A stretch of 50,967 bases of DNA, from positions 1 through 50,967 of the forward strand of contig CAIXPS010000186.1 of the NCBI GenBank assembly GCA_903921365.1, given 5' to 3'. Numbering within the stretch: the stretch's first letter is position 1; each line of letters starts with the position of its first letter. A program made the position numbers and the translations under genes. The stretch comes from an uncultured bacterium (lineage in GTDB: Bacteria; Chloroflexota; Anaerolineae; J036; Brachytrichaceae). This document shows positions 36,094 to 44,920 of the stretch, one piece after another. The notes beneath the pieces are model-generated. The model was not told the origin of the DNA, did no database searches, and saw nothing but the letters and a program-made list of their open reading frames with translations.

Positions 36094-36639
36094 TTAGTCG
36101 TTCAGCAAACCCTCAACCGTGCTGATGAGTTCCTGCTGTGTCATCGCCTGGATGACGGTCTTGCGTATCACGCCTTTTTTATCGATGAAGAAAGATTCTG
36201 GCACCCCGGTGATCTTATAGGCGCGCGAGATGCGCTCCTGGATGTCGTCGCCAATTGCGTAAGAGGTGTCATAGGACTGCAGGTACTTCACAGCTGCGGG
36301 TTCAGTATCCAGGTAGTCGACGCCAAGCACCACGAGACCACGATCCTTGTACTGGCGCCACACCTTCTCTAGTGCATCAGATTCCTTGCGGCACTCCACG
36401 CACCATGACGCCCAGAAGTTGACCAGCACCACTTTCCCACGTAAATCCGAGAGCTTAATGTTCTCAGGCAGCCCTGCGCGATAGCCCTGGTACAAGCCAA
36501 TATCGAAATCTGGGGCCAGAGCGCCGGTAGCAGGGCGATTTCCCGGCTGTGTCGCCAACACCATCCCAGTGATAAAAAGACCAATCAGGAGTGCCGACGC
36601 AGCTCCCGCGATGATTATAAAGAGTGTCTTGTTTTTCAC
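36094..36639 (-). CDS. thioredoxin-like CcmG/ResA-type protein
   Basis: A 181-residue membrane-anchored thioredoxin: an N-terminal helix (about 5-29), then a TlpA/ResA fold with WASWCVEC (Cys80, Cys83) and the cis-Pro loop GVPESFFID. Such proteins reduce the haem-binding cysteines of apocytochrome c in the periplasm. The CVEC active site and the neighbouring CcmH are as expected for System I. It begins 11 bp after the ccmH stop. Confidence 0.87.
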   Translation of the reverse strand: MKNKTLFIIIAGAASALLIGLFITGMVLATQPGNRPATGALAPDFDIGLYQGYRAGLPENIKLSDLRGKVVLVNFWASWCVECRKESDALEKVWRQYKDRGLVVLGVDYLDTEPAAVKYLQSYDTSYAIGDDIQERISRAYKITGVPESFFIDKKGVIRKTVIQAMTQQELISTVEGLLND

Positions 36640-36650
36640 TTTTGTGCAAC

Positions 36651-37145
36651 CTAAGATTTATTGACTTCTTCCTCAATTCTGGCGGCATAACTGTCAGCGA
36701 CCTGGGGGACTGCCGTCGTAATCGTCGCGCCTGTCTGCCGCGGCATTGAGATACGCTTGAGAACAATGACTCCCGCGATCAGTATCGCAATCAATATCAC
36801 TACTGGCGTCACCCACAAAAGCAAAATCACGCCTTCCTTGGGCGGTTCTTGCAACACAGTTGGGCCAAAACGCGTCTTGAAATAATCGATTACTTCTGTC
36901 TGGGTCTTACCTGCATCGAGTTGTGATCGAATCTCCTGCTTCCACTGCGTGCACGTGTCTGTAGGGCAATCCGCCAGATTGCGCCCGCCACAGGTCGGGC
37001 AGTTCAACAACTTCGCAATGGTGTGCACCTGATCTGATGGGTCTGGCGCTTGCGCGAGTGCCGTGTTCGCCACAATTGCGAACAACATAAAAGCGGCCAC
37101 GAAAAAACCGATGCGCACTCGCATCCAGGCGCTGGTGTGTCTCAT
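36651..37145 (-). CDS. ccmH: cytochrome c maturation protein CcmH
   Basis: A 164-residue protein with a cleavable-like signal (about 10-31), the redox motif LNCPTCGG (Cys49, Cys52; family form LRCxxCQ), extra Cys60 and Cys65, and a C-terminal transmembrane helix (about 106-130) as in CcmH/NrfF. It cooperates with CcmF and CcmG in reducing apocytochrome. It overlaps the ccmF stop by 4 bp (ATGA), implying coupled synthesis. The two extra cysteines are unusual. Confidence 0.85.
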   Translation of the reverse strand: MRHTSAWMRVRIGFFVAAFMLFAIVANTALAQAPDPSDQVHTIAKLLNCPTCGGRNLADCPTDTCTQWKQEIRSQLDAGKTQTEVIDYFKTRFGPTVLQEPPKEGVILLLWVTPVVILIAILIAGVIVLKRISMPRQTGATITTAVPQVADSYAARIEEEVNKS

Positions 37146-39148
37146 TTAGATGGCGCTCCTACCGTCTGTGGAAGCTGTGCGGTCCGTCTTACAGTGCCAG
37201 GTTCTAATTGCCAGAATGCAATCAGGAACCCAAAAATGAGCACAATCCCACCCAGCCAGATCCAGTTAATCAGAGGATTGACGTACACCTGAAATGACGC
37301 CGTCGTTCCGGCTGATTCCCAACCAGCCAGAATCACGTACACTTCCTCGTTAAAGCTGCCTGTAATGTCAGCAAGCGTCGCCGTGTATTGCTGCACTGGG
37401 TAGCTGTCGCGATGTGGAAATACCGCCCCAATCAGTCCACCATCGCTTGCCGAAGTGACAAGCAGGGCTGCCTGCACTGATTGACAGTCGCTAAACTCAC
37501 AGGTCACATTACTGATCCCTCGATAAGTGAAGGTATAGCGGCCAGCGCTGAAGCTTTCATTGAGCTTTACGTTGCGAATGACGTCCGTGCCGTAGAACCC
37601 CTTCCCAATAGTGCCGACGGCAATCAACACGATGCCGATGTGGATCAGGTAACCGCCATAACGACGTTGGTTCCGGCGGATCAGATGCCATAACGCCGTC
37701 GGTATACTTTCGCCGGCAGTGCGCACGCGCGCCTGCACGCCGCGGCCATATTCGAGAAGCGTCTGCACAAACGTGTAAACGCACAATGCCAGACACAAGG
37801 ATGGGATAATCTGTCCGGGGCCTGTAACGAGCAACACGATCAGTGATAGCACCGCCGCAATAGCCGGAATAATCGACATGCGCCCTATCGCCTGAGCATT
37901 TGCCTTGCGCCATGCCAGCAGCGGCGCAATGCCCATGAGAATCACCAGCAGCGCCAGTTGCGGCCCGGCAACCTGGTTGTAGAAGGGCGGGCCAACGGTG
38001 ATTTTGACGCCGCTAATCGCTTCCGTTATGGTCGGGAAAATGGTCCCCAGGAATATCGTCAGCGCCGTGCTCACGAAAAGCACGTTCTGCAAGAGAAAGA
38101 TACCCTCTCGCGAGAACCAGGAATCCAGTTTATTTTCGCTGCGGAGCGTGTCAAGGCGCTTAAACCACAGAATGATGGTCCCAGCCAGGATTAAGACCAT
38201 GAATCCAAGGAACATGGGGCCCAGATTAGACTGCGCGAAAGCATGAACCGAGGTGAGTAGCCCGCTGCGAATGAATGAAGTGCCAAAGAAAATGGACACA
38301 AACGTCACAGCCATCAGCAGCACATTCCAGTTCTTAAACATGCCGCGCTTCTCCTGGATCATGGCCGAATGCAGGAATGCCGTCGCGAACAACCATGACA
38401 CAAATGGCATGTTCTCGGATGGATCCCAGCCCCAGTAACCGCCCCACCCCAACACATCGTGAGCCCAGCGGGCGCCCAGCAAAAGGCCAGAAGCCAGGAA
38501 CGCCCAGCCCACCAACGTCCAGCGGCGAGACTTGATCAACCACAGGTTGTCACGCCTGCCAACTGCGAGTGACGCGATACAGAACCCAAATGGAATTAAG
38601 AAGCTTGTGTAACCCGCATACAACATCGGCGGGTGAATGATCATGCCCGCATGACGCAGTAATGGGTTTAACCCGCGACCATCCGTCGGCGGAAAATCAA
38701 AACGCGTGAACGGATTCGCAGCCACCAGATTGATCGCGATAAAGAACAAAGTCACAGTACAGACGACAGCGGTGACGTAAGGAAGCAGTTCCTTGTCCTC
38801 TTTCCAACTGCGCAACATGGCCGCGAAAATGAACGCCGAGAGCAGCAGGTTCCAGAACAGTATTGAACCGTTCTGGGAGCCCCATAGTGCGGTGATTCGA
38901 AAGAACAGAGGCGTCGCCAGACTTGATACGTCCGCGACGTATTTCACGCTGAAATCAAATGTCAGCAGCGCGTACCAAAGGCCTATACAGGCCGCCAGCA
39001 CCAGGGGGAACACGAGCATGGCCGCAGTGCGGCCGCTCTGCACCAGCCTTTCGTCGTTGCGCCGGACGCCCAGCAATGACGCGACAACAGCATAAAGACA
39101 TGCGACACACGAGATGATAAGCGCGATATGCCCAACGTCAGTAATCAT
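37142..39148 (-). CDS. ccmF: haem lyase subunit CcmF
   Basis: A 668-residue polytopic protein with the tryptophan-rich WWD haem-handling motif WGGYWGWDPSEN and HPPMLYAGY before it, both characteristic of the CcmF/CcmC/CcsA superfamily. A periplasmic beta domain interrupts the C-terminal helices, and a final helix follows. It attaches haem from CcmE to apocytochrome c. It starts 12 bp after the ccmE stop and overlaps ccmH. Confidence 0.93.
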   Translation of the reverse strand: MITDVGHIALIISCVACLYAVVASLLGVRRNDERLVQSGRTAAMLVFPLVLAACIGLWYALLTFDFSVKYVADVSSLATPLFFRITALWGSQNGSILFWNLLLSAFIFAAMLRSWKEDKELLPYVTAVVCTVTLFFIAINLVAANPFTRFDFPPTDGRGLNPLLRHAGMIIHPPMLYAGYTSFLIPFGFCIASLAVGRRDNLWLIKSRRWTLVGWAFLASGLLLGARWAHDVLGWGGYWGWDPSENMPFVSWLFATAFLHSAMIQEKRGMFKNWNVLLMAVTFVSIFFGTSFIRSGLLTSVHAFAQSNLGPMFLGFMVLILAGTIILWFKRLDTLRSENKLDSWFSREGIFLLQNVLFVSTALTIFLGTIFPTITEAISGVKITVGPPFYNQVAGPQLALLVILMGIAPLLAWRKANAQAIGRMSIIPAIAAVLSLIVLLVTGPGQIIPSLCLALCVYTFVQTLLEYGRGVQARVRTAGESIPTALWHLIRRNQRRYGGYLIHIGIVLIAVGTIGKGFYGTDVIRNVKLNESFSAGRYTFTYRGISNVTCEFSDCQSVQAALLVTSASDGGLIGAVFPHRDSYPVQQYTATLADITGSFNEEVYVILAGWESAGTTASFQVYVNPLINWIWLGGIVLIFGFLIAFWQLEPGTVRRTAQLPQTVGAPSK

Positions 39149-39160
39149 TCAATAGCTCGC

Positions 39161-39607
39161 TTACCTGCTGGCTGTGTCGGCGCTCTGATATTTGGTCGGG
39201 CATTGCAGCATCAGTGAATCCTGAGCCTGCCCGGCGTAAAACTTGCCGTCGCCTGACAGTTTGCCAGTGACGATCGCGTGCGCTTCATTTACGAGCGTAT
39301 CGGGCTTGACGCCCTGGTACACCACCCGTTGTCGCGGCGCTTTGGCGCCATTAGCCAGCAAGTCATCGCGGGAATTGACAACATCAAACTCGAGGTGGAG
39401 CGATCCAGCATCGTATTGAATGCTGTCGCCGACGACGACGCCCGTCAGCTTTAGCGACCGTTGGGTTAAGTCCACACCTTGTGCGCGTTGTGCAACGACA
39501 TCGTTCACCGCAACTTCCATACTGCTATTGCCGGCAACTGCAAACCCCATGATTGCTATGACCGCAATAATGATGATGCCGATTCCTATAATGAACTTTG
39601 GTTTCAT
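39161..39607 (-). CDS. ccmE: haem chaperone CcmE, CxxxY variant
   Basis: A 148-residue CcmE: one N-terminal helix (about 4-25), an OB-fold domain with VVYQGVKPDTLVNEA, and near the C-terminus Cys136-x-x-x-Tyr140 (CPTKY) where the proteobacterial protein has HxxxY. The cysteine replaces the covalent haem-binding His, as described for CcmE of some sulphate reducers and archaea. The start at 39607 is preceded by GAGGT; an upstream ATG-like start at 39631 is less likely. First gene of the ccm operon. Confidence 0.88.
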   Translation of the reverse strand: MKPKFIIGIGIIIIAVIAIMGFAVAGNSSMEVAVNDVVAQRAQGVDLTQRSLKLTGVVVGDSIQYDAGSLHLEFDVVNSRDDLLANGAKAPRQRVVYQGVKPDTLVNEAHAIVTGKLSGDGKFYAGQAQDSLMLQCPTKYQSADTASR

Positions 39608-39665
39608 ACTTACCTCTGACGCCTCAAACAATCCATGAAATCAGAACGATATTATTATTGTTGTT

Positions 39666-39674
39666 ATTGTATCA
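39666..39674 (-). promoter_or_regulatory. extended -10 element before ccmE
   Basis: TGATACAAT on the minus strand is an extended -10 (TGn-TACAAT) about 60 bp before the ccmE ATG. No good -35 is seen. It is followed by an (A/G)TT-rich trinucleotide stretch at 39648-39668, within what would be the leader. Confidence 0.4.
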
Positions 39675-39724
39675 GCTTCAGGCGGCTTGCTTTTTGCGCT
39701 GAATCAAGCAAACAAGGCAAGATA

Positions 39725-39764
39725 CATGCCCCAGATGCCAGAAGTCTGGTCCATCCGGGGCATG
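39725..39764. terminator. hairpin terminator after the enolase-superfamily gene
   Basis: A 40-nt hairpin with outer arms CATGCCCC/GGGGCATG, inner arms GATG/CATC and CCAGA/TCTGG and a 2-base loop. On the minus strand it is followed by moderately T-rich sequence (TATCTTGCCTTGTTTGC). It lies between the 3' end of the RspA/ManD-like gene and the ccmE promoter and would insulate the two units. Confidence 0.6.
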
Positions 39765-39819
39765 CGCTTTGACGCCGCAATGTGCGCCGGGTGTGTCTGC
39801 GTGGCGCAGTCCGCCCCGT

Positions 39820-41025
39820 TTATGGGAGCGCTATGGTGCCGTCGGGCCAGCGCGATTGCGTCCACTCAATCACCTGTCCAACGTCTCCGACTGGGTACTT
39901 GGCTGCCAGTGTTTCATCGATATCGATCCCCAGGCCTGGTTTATCGTTTGCATACAGGTACCCATTGATCAATTGCGGGCAGCCAGGGAAGACTTCCTGC
40001 AACGGGTCTGGAAAGCCCGAAAACTCCTGGATGCCAAAGTTGTGGACAGCCAGATCAAGATGCACGTTCGCCGCATGCCCAACCGGCGACACGTCGCCTG
40101 GCCCATGGAAGGCCGTTCGCACGCTAAAGGCTTCACACAACGCGGCCAGCTTACGCGCCGGGGTGATGCCGCCGATATCACTGATATGCACCCGGATAAA
40201 GTCAATCAGGTGGTTGACAATCAACGCGCGCCACTCAAGCGGGTGTGTGAACAATTCACCCATTGCCAGCGGGATGGCAGCCTGCTCACGAATACGGGCA
40301 AACCAATCCACGTCTTCTGGCGCCAGCGCGTCTTCCAGGAAGAACAGCCGATACGGCTCAAGCGCCTTTGCCAGCCGCACAGCCTCGATTGGCGCGATAC
40401 GTTCATGCACATCGTGCAGCAACGGTGTGTCAAACCCAATCTTCCCTCGGATGTAATCGAACATCTTCGGAACGGTCAACGCATAGATATCTGGATCAAA
40501 GTACGCCCCGGCGTGTGCTCCCTGCGGCCGGCGAGGTTCGCGACCGATACCGCCATATCCACCCAACTGGCAGCGGATGTACATGATGCCCTGCTCTTTG
40601 AGCCTCAATACGTTGTCGAGCACTTCCTGCGGATCGCGCCCGTCGGCATGCCGGTACACTGCTACACCCTCGCGTGACTTTCCACCAAGCAGTTGATAGA
40701 CAGGCATATTCGCCCGCTTGCCCTTGATATCCCAGAGTGCTTCATCGACGCCTGAAATTGCGTTATTCAAAACCGGGCTGTTGCGCCAGTAGGAGTTCTG
40801 ATAACACAGGTGCCAGATCTCCTCGATCTGATCGACATCGCGCCCGATGAGCAGCGGGCGCAGATGGTCATTGACTGCCGACTCAACCGGGCCAAGGCGC
40901 TGGGTAAACGTGGCGCACCCAACGCCGTAAAGGCCGGGCTCTGATGTCTCCACCTTTACCACGCACAAACCGATACCCGCGGGTGCGGTTAAAATAGCTC
41001 TGACATTTGTGACTACGATCTTCAC
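39820..41025 (-). CDS. enolase-superfamily sugar acid dehydratase-like protein (RspA/ManD group)
   Basis: A 401-residue mandelate racemase/muconate lactonizing-type enzyme. The barrel shows HDVHERIAP, FLEDALAPED and AMGELFTHP as successive acidic strands, and HGPGDVSPVGHAAN as the C-terminal motif, the pattern of the RspA/D-mannonate dehydratase group. Some members dehydrate mannonate or gluconate; many have very low activity. I use GTG at 41025, seven bases after GGAGG, and not ATG at 41082. It diverges from hisD. Substrate cannot be read from sequence. Confidence 0.8.
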   Translation of the reverse strand: MKIVVTNVRAILTAPAGIGLCVVKVETSEPGLYGVGCATFTQRLGPVESAVNDHLRPLLIGRDVDQIEEIWHLCYQNSYWRNSPVLNNAISGVDEALWDIKGKRANMPVYQLLGGKSREGVAVYRHADGRDPQEVLDNVLRLKEQGIMYIRCQLGGYGGIGREPRRPQGAHAGAYFDPDIYALTVPKMFDYIRGKIGFDTPLLHDVHERIAPIEAVRLAKALEPYRLFFLEDALAPEDVDWFARIREQAAIPLAMGELFTHPLEWRALIVNHLIDFIRVHISDIGGITPARKLAALCEAFSVRTAFHGPGDVSPVGHAANVHLDLAVHNFGIQEFSGFPDPLQEVFPGCPQLINGYLYANDKPGLGIDIDETLAAKYPVGDVGQVIEWTQSRWPDGTIALP

Positions 41026-41113
41026 GGATTGTCCTCCAAGACTTAGCGTCGCCATAGGGCGATGCGCAGTCGTTATTATCATCTAACTATTGTTCTATAC
41101 GGATCACACTGAT

Positions 41114-42445
41114 ATGTTAAAAATCTATGATCTCGATGAAGCACTGACCGGTATCCTGAAACGTCGACCGATTGATGAGTTTCCGGTCTCGGAGTCGATG
41201 CGGCAGCGCACGATTGCGACATTTGGCGCAGACATCCCCCCTCAGGAAGCGGTCAGGCGCATCCTGGGCGACGTGCGCGAACGTGGGGATGCAGCATTGA
41301 TTGAGTGGACACAAAAACTCGACGGCGTCACGCTGGAAATCGATGCGATTGAAGTCAGCGACACTGACATCGCAGCCGCCTATGACCAGGTGGACAGTGA
41401 GACGATTGCGGCGCTTGAACAGGCTGCTGAACGCATCCGGGCTTTTCACGCTCGCCAGCCCTTCCATAGCTGGATGGACACCGACTCTGGCGGCATGCTG
41501 GGGCAACTCATTCGAGCATTGGAGACTGTTGGCGTCTATATCCCTGGCGGCAGCGCGCCACTTGCGTCGACGCTCCTCATGACGGCCATTCCGGCTCGCG
41601 TTGCGGGAGTCAACGAGGTTATCGTGTGCTCGCCACCCGACCGCAAAACGGGGCGAGTTTCACCCATTACACTCGTTGCTGCCGACATCGCAGATGTCGA
41701 TACCGTATATGCAGTGGGAGGCGTCCAGGCCATCGGCGCGATGGCCTACGGAACCAATACTGTTCCACGCGTCGACAAGATCTGCGGGCCGGGAAACACA
41801 TTTGTCGTCCTGGCCAAAAAGGAAGTCTTTGGCACAGTGGGAATAGATGCGTTGCCTGGGCCGACCGAAACCGTCGTTGTGGCCGACGAATCGGCGAATC
41901 CCGCCTGGGTCGCCGCAGACATGCTGGCGCAGGCCGAACACACCGGAGGCACCTCCATCCTGATCACCCCTTCGCGGTCTTTTGCAGAGAGTGTCAACCA
42001 ACACCTTGAGGAGCAGGTTTCCACCCTGTCCAACCAGATCGATATCCTTGAGTCTTTCTCGCGCCGCAGCGGCGCAGTGATCACAGAAGACTTGCTTGAA
42101 GCCGTCGCCTACGCGGATGACTTCGCGCCCGAGCACTTGTGCCTGTCTGTCAAGGACCCCTGGGCCTGGGTTGGCAAGATTCACAATGCAGGCGGCGTGT
42201 TTGTCGGCGAGCACTCGTATGAGGTGCTTGGCGATTATGTCGCCGGCCCCAGTCATGTGATGCCAACGGGCGGGACCGCGCGCTTTACCTCGCCCTGCAA
42301 CGTCCTCGATTTCGTCCGCGTGATGAATGTCATTGCTCTGGACGAGCAGACGGCGCGGCAGATTGGCCCGATTGCGATTCAGCTCGCACAGGCTGAAGGT
42401 CTGGACGCGCATGCCGCAGCGGTCAAAATCCGTTTGAGCGAGTAG
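41114..42445 (+). CDS. hisD: histidinol dehydrogenase
   Basis: A 443-residue HisD that oxidises L-histidinol to histidine with NAD. The zinc ligands and catalytic pair are all recognisable: QAEH, the APEHL Glu-His pair, the Asp in GDYVAGPSH and the C-terminal His in GLDAH. GPGNTFV and LPGPTET are the NAD-binding loops. ATG at 41114 is the likely start. No other his gene is nearby; it is followed after 31 bp by carbamate kinase. HisD homologues in catabolism (such as sulfopropanediol dehydrogenases) are possible, but the full residue set favours true HisD. Confidence 0.88.
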   Translation: MLKIYDLDEALTGILKRRPIDEFPVSESMRQRTIATFGADIPPQEAVRRILGDVRERGDAALIEWTQKLDGVTLEIDAIEVSDTDIAAAYDQVDSETIAALEQAAERIRAFHARQPFHSWMDTDSGGMLGQLIRALETVGVYIPGGSAPLASTLLMTAIPARVAGVNEVIVCSPPDRKTGRVSPITLVAADIADVDTVYAVGGVQAIGAMAYGTNTVPRVDKICGPGNTFVVLAKKEVFGTVGIDALPGPTETVVVADESANPAWVAADMLAQAEHTGGTSILITPSRSFAESVNQHLEEQVSTLSNQIDILESFSRRSGAVITEDLLEAVAYADDFAPEHLCLSVKDPWAWVGKIHNAGGVFVGEHSYEVLGDYVAGPSHVMPTGGTARFTSPCNVLDFVRVMNVIALDEQTARQIGPIAIQLAQAEGLDAHAAAVKIRLSE

Positions 42446-42476
42446 AAGGTTGAGATAACCGTCAGAGGAACAAAGC

Positions 42477-43451
42477 ATGTCCAAATTAGCAGTTATTGCA
42501 GTTGGTGGCAACAGCCTCATCGTCAATGAACAGCATCGCGCTGTGCAAGATCAATACGCCGCGACCGTGGAAACTTGTCGTCATATTGCCGATATGCTCG
42601 CGATCGGGTGGCGCGTCGTGTTGACGCATGGCAACGGCCCGCAGGTCGGCTTTATCCTGCGCCGCAGCGAACTAGCGCGCCACGAACTGCACGAAGTTCC
42701 ACTGGACTATTGCGGCGCTGATTCACAAGGCGCGATTGGCTACATGTTCCAACGCGCCATGCGCAACGAGATCGAGCAGCGCATGCGAGCTGGCCAATGG
42801 CCTGAGGAGATTGGCAGCATCCATCCGGTCACGCTTGTGACGCAAACGCTGGTTGACGCAGACGACCCCGCGTTTCGCAATCCGTCCAAACCGATTGGCT
42901 CATTCATGGACGAAGCCACCGCTCAGATGCGCGCGAGCAAGGAAGGCTGGAACGTTATCGAGGATGCCGGGCGCGGCTGGCGCAGAGTCGTGCCATCCCC
43001 TGAACCCCGACAAACTATCGAGCTTGACGCCATCACCGCGTTGATCAAGGACAACTTCTTCGTGATATGCAGCGGCGGGGGCGGCATCCCCGTTGTGCGT
43101 GATGCGGATGGATCGCTGCGCGGCGTTGAAGCCGTCATCGATAAAGACTTGGCTGGGGCGGCTCTGGCATCCTCGCTTAAAGCCGATTTATTCCTGATCT
43201 CTACCGCCGTCGAGCGCGTCGCGATCAACTTCAACAAGCCGAATCAGCGCTGGATCGACAAGATGACCAGCGCCGAAGCATCCGAATATCTCAAACAAGG
43301 TCACTTTCTGAAAGGCAGTATGGCGCCCAAGATTACGGCTGTGCTCAAGTTCCTGGAGGAAGCGCCCACCTCGCAGTCAATCATCACTGACCCATCCAAC
43401 ATCACTCGCGCGCTCAACGGCGAAGCCGGCACCCTGATTATTTCAGGGTAA
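42477..43451 (+). CDS. arcC: carbamate kinase
   Basis: A 324-residue amino-acid-kinase-fold enzyme that interconverts carbamoyl phosphate plus ADP with carbamate plus ATP. VGGNSL (near residue 10), THGNGPQVG (about 50-58) and CSGGGGIPVV are family signatures. GAGGAA precedes the ATG by about seven bases. It is 31 bp after hisD and converges with the epimerase gene five bases away. No arginine deiminase genes are present, so the source of carbamoyl phosphate could be purine, allantoin or cyanate degradation instead. Confidence 0.93.
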   Translation: MSKLAVIAVGGNSLIVNEQHRAVQDQYAATVETCRHIADMLAIGWRVVLTHGNGPQVGFILRRSELARHELHEVPLDYCGADSQGAIGYMFQRAMRNEIEQRMRAGQWPEEIGSIHPVTLVTQTLVDADDPAFRNPSKPIGSFMDEATAQMRASKEGWNVIEDAGRGWRRVVPSPEPRQTIELDAITALIKDNFFVICSGGGGIPVVRDADGSLRGVEAVIDKDLAGAALASSLKADLFLISTAVERVAINFNKPNQRWIDKMTSAEASEYLKQGHFLKGSMAPKITAVLKFLEEAPTSQSIITDPSNITRALNGEAGTLIISG

Positions 43452-43456
43452 TGCAG

Positions 43457-44524
43457 CTAAAAGAACATCTTGGCGACCTTCAAAATGCCCTGTTTCCACG
43501 GCACGCGGTGCGATACGCCGGTCTGATTCGCAAACTCGTTGAAATGTTCCAGATACCATTTGTAATTGCGCAACAGCGCTTGTTTGTTCGAGAAACGGGG
43601 CTGATAACCGAGAATCCGCTCCGCTTTTTCAATGGAGACGAACGAATCCGTCGATGCAGTCTCATAAACCCACTTGTACAGGGGCGAGAGATGCAATGCC
43701 TCTAGAAGCCTGAGGGTCAGAATCGCCGGTTTGGCGGGAAATGGAACGATCTTCTTGCCAAAGCCGGCATCATCCAACACCACTTGATAATCCTCGCGCA
43801 TGGTGGTGAACACTTTGGCGCCGATGTTAAACGTATCATTGACTGTCGCGCGATCCAGTGTCGCGGTCAGATAGATGGCGTCGCACAGGTCTTCCACATC
43901 CAGGAACTGATATCGGTTATTGCCGCTGCCCAGCATCGGAAACCCTTTGCCATCCTTTGCCCAGTCATAGAACAGCGCAAAAACACCGAGTCGCTCAGGG
44001 CCGATAAATGACTTCGGTCGAATGACTGGCACACACAGTCCCTTCTCCCGATACTCAACACAACTCTGCTCAGCCCTGACCTTTGCCTCGCCATACGGCC
44101 CTACGCCATGCAACTGATCCGTCTCAATCAACGGATGATGATCCGGGATGCCATAGACAGCCGTAGAAGAAATGTGGATCATGCGCTCAACACCGTGTTG
44201 GAGGGATGACTTGAGCACGTTCTCCAACCCATCGATATCGGTGGAGAAGATATCCTCGCGTTTATACAGTGGGAGCGCCGCTGCCGTGTGCACCACGATG
44301 TCGATCCCCTGCATCGAATGGTCAACCGCGGACATATCGCGGATGTCGCCCTTGATCACAGTGACGCGATCTTTCTCCGGGTAGGTGAAGTCAGCAATGT
44401 CCAGCGATGTCACGCGATGCCCGCGCGCCAGAAGATACCGAATAAGGTTAATCCCCAGGAAACCGGCGCCGCCGGTTACAAGGTAATTCCGGGATGCTGT
44501 ATTCTGTATTGTGTTGTCAGTCAT
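43457..44524 (-). CDS. extended SDR NAD-dependent epimerase/dehydratase
   Basis: A 355-residue nucleotide-sugar-epimerase-like protein. TGGAGFLG (about 17-24) is the NAD-binding loop, ISSTAVYG carries the catalytic Ser and YGEAK is the Tyr-x-x-x-Lys pair. The C-terminal substrate domain is complete. It may act on a nucleotide sugar, sterol-like or hydroxy compound; nothing nearby specifies which. ATG at 44524 follows AGGAAGG by five bases and is preferred to 44551. It diverges from the DUF2007 gene. Confidence 0.82.
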   Translation of the reverse strand: MTDNTIQNTASRNYLVTGGAGFLGINLIRYLLARGHRVTSLDIADFTYPEKDRVTVIKGDIRDMSAVDHSMQGIDIVVHTAAALPLYKREDIFSTDIDGLENVLKSSLQHGVERMIHISSTAVYGIPDHHPLIETDQLHGVGPYGEAKVRAEQSCVEYREKGLCVPVIRPKSFIGPERLGVFALFYDWAKDGKGFPMLGSGNNRYQFLDVEDLCDAIYLTATLDRATVNDTFNIGAKVFTTMREDYQVVLDDAGFGKKIVPFPAKPAILTLRLLEALHLSPLYKWVYETASTDSFVSIEKAERILGYQPRFSNKQALLRNYKWYLEHFNEFANQTGVSHRVPWKQGILKVAKMFF

Positions 44525-44581
44525 CTTTTCCTTCCTGCTATTATTATGCATAGCAGACCTTAACTGTAATCGAGTAAAGCA

Positions 44582-44920
44582 ATGATAGGTATTCTGAATA
44601 GACGGTATCAGAAAGCGATATCCACCTCACCGGGTCACACCGAACAAACCCGCTGGATCGTCGTGGCGATTGTCAGCTGGGTTGAGGCGGAAGTCATGCG
44701 CAGCAAACTGGAAAGCATGAACATCCCATGCCTGCTGCAGCGAGAAGCCGCTGGCGCAGCGCTCGGCATCACGATTGGGCCTTTTGGCGAAGTAAAAGTG
44801 CTTGTGCCCGAACCTCTGGCAGATGAAGCGCTTGACCTGCTCAGTGAAGATGCCTCGATATCCGAGATCGATGAAAACTTCGATGATGACGCGAGTGATA
44901 CAGCTACTCAATCGCAGTGA
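44582..44920 (+). CDS. DUF2007-family small protein
   Basis: A 112-residue soluble protein with a ferredoxin-like beta-alpha-beta core: WIVVAIVSWVEAEVMRSKLE, then a short loop and VKVLVPEPLADEALDLL. This is the putative signal-transducing DUF2007 domain, of unknown function. The tail is acidic. The last 17 bp overlap the convergent greA gene, so each gene's stop codon lies inside the other. The start is ATG at 44582, 57 bp from the divergent epimerase. Confidence 0.72.
   Translation: MIGILNRRYQKAISTSPGHTEQTRWIVVAIVSWVEAEVMRSKLESMNIPCLLQREAAGAALGITIGPFGEVKVLVPEPLADEALDLLSEDASISEIDENFDDDASDTATQSQ

Noticed and set aside
39769-40677. 302-codon open frame on the plus strand
   Set aside because: Antisense to the enolase-superfamily gene; no family features and it runs through the hairpin region.
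41660-42526. 288-codon open frame on the minus strand
   Set aside because: Antisense to hisD, which has all catalytic residues; the frame gives a Cys/His/Gly-rich product like a shadow.
43452-43456. Terminator between arcC and the epimerase gene
   Set aside because: The convergent stops are five bases apart and no hairpin is visible there.
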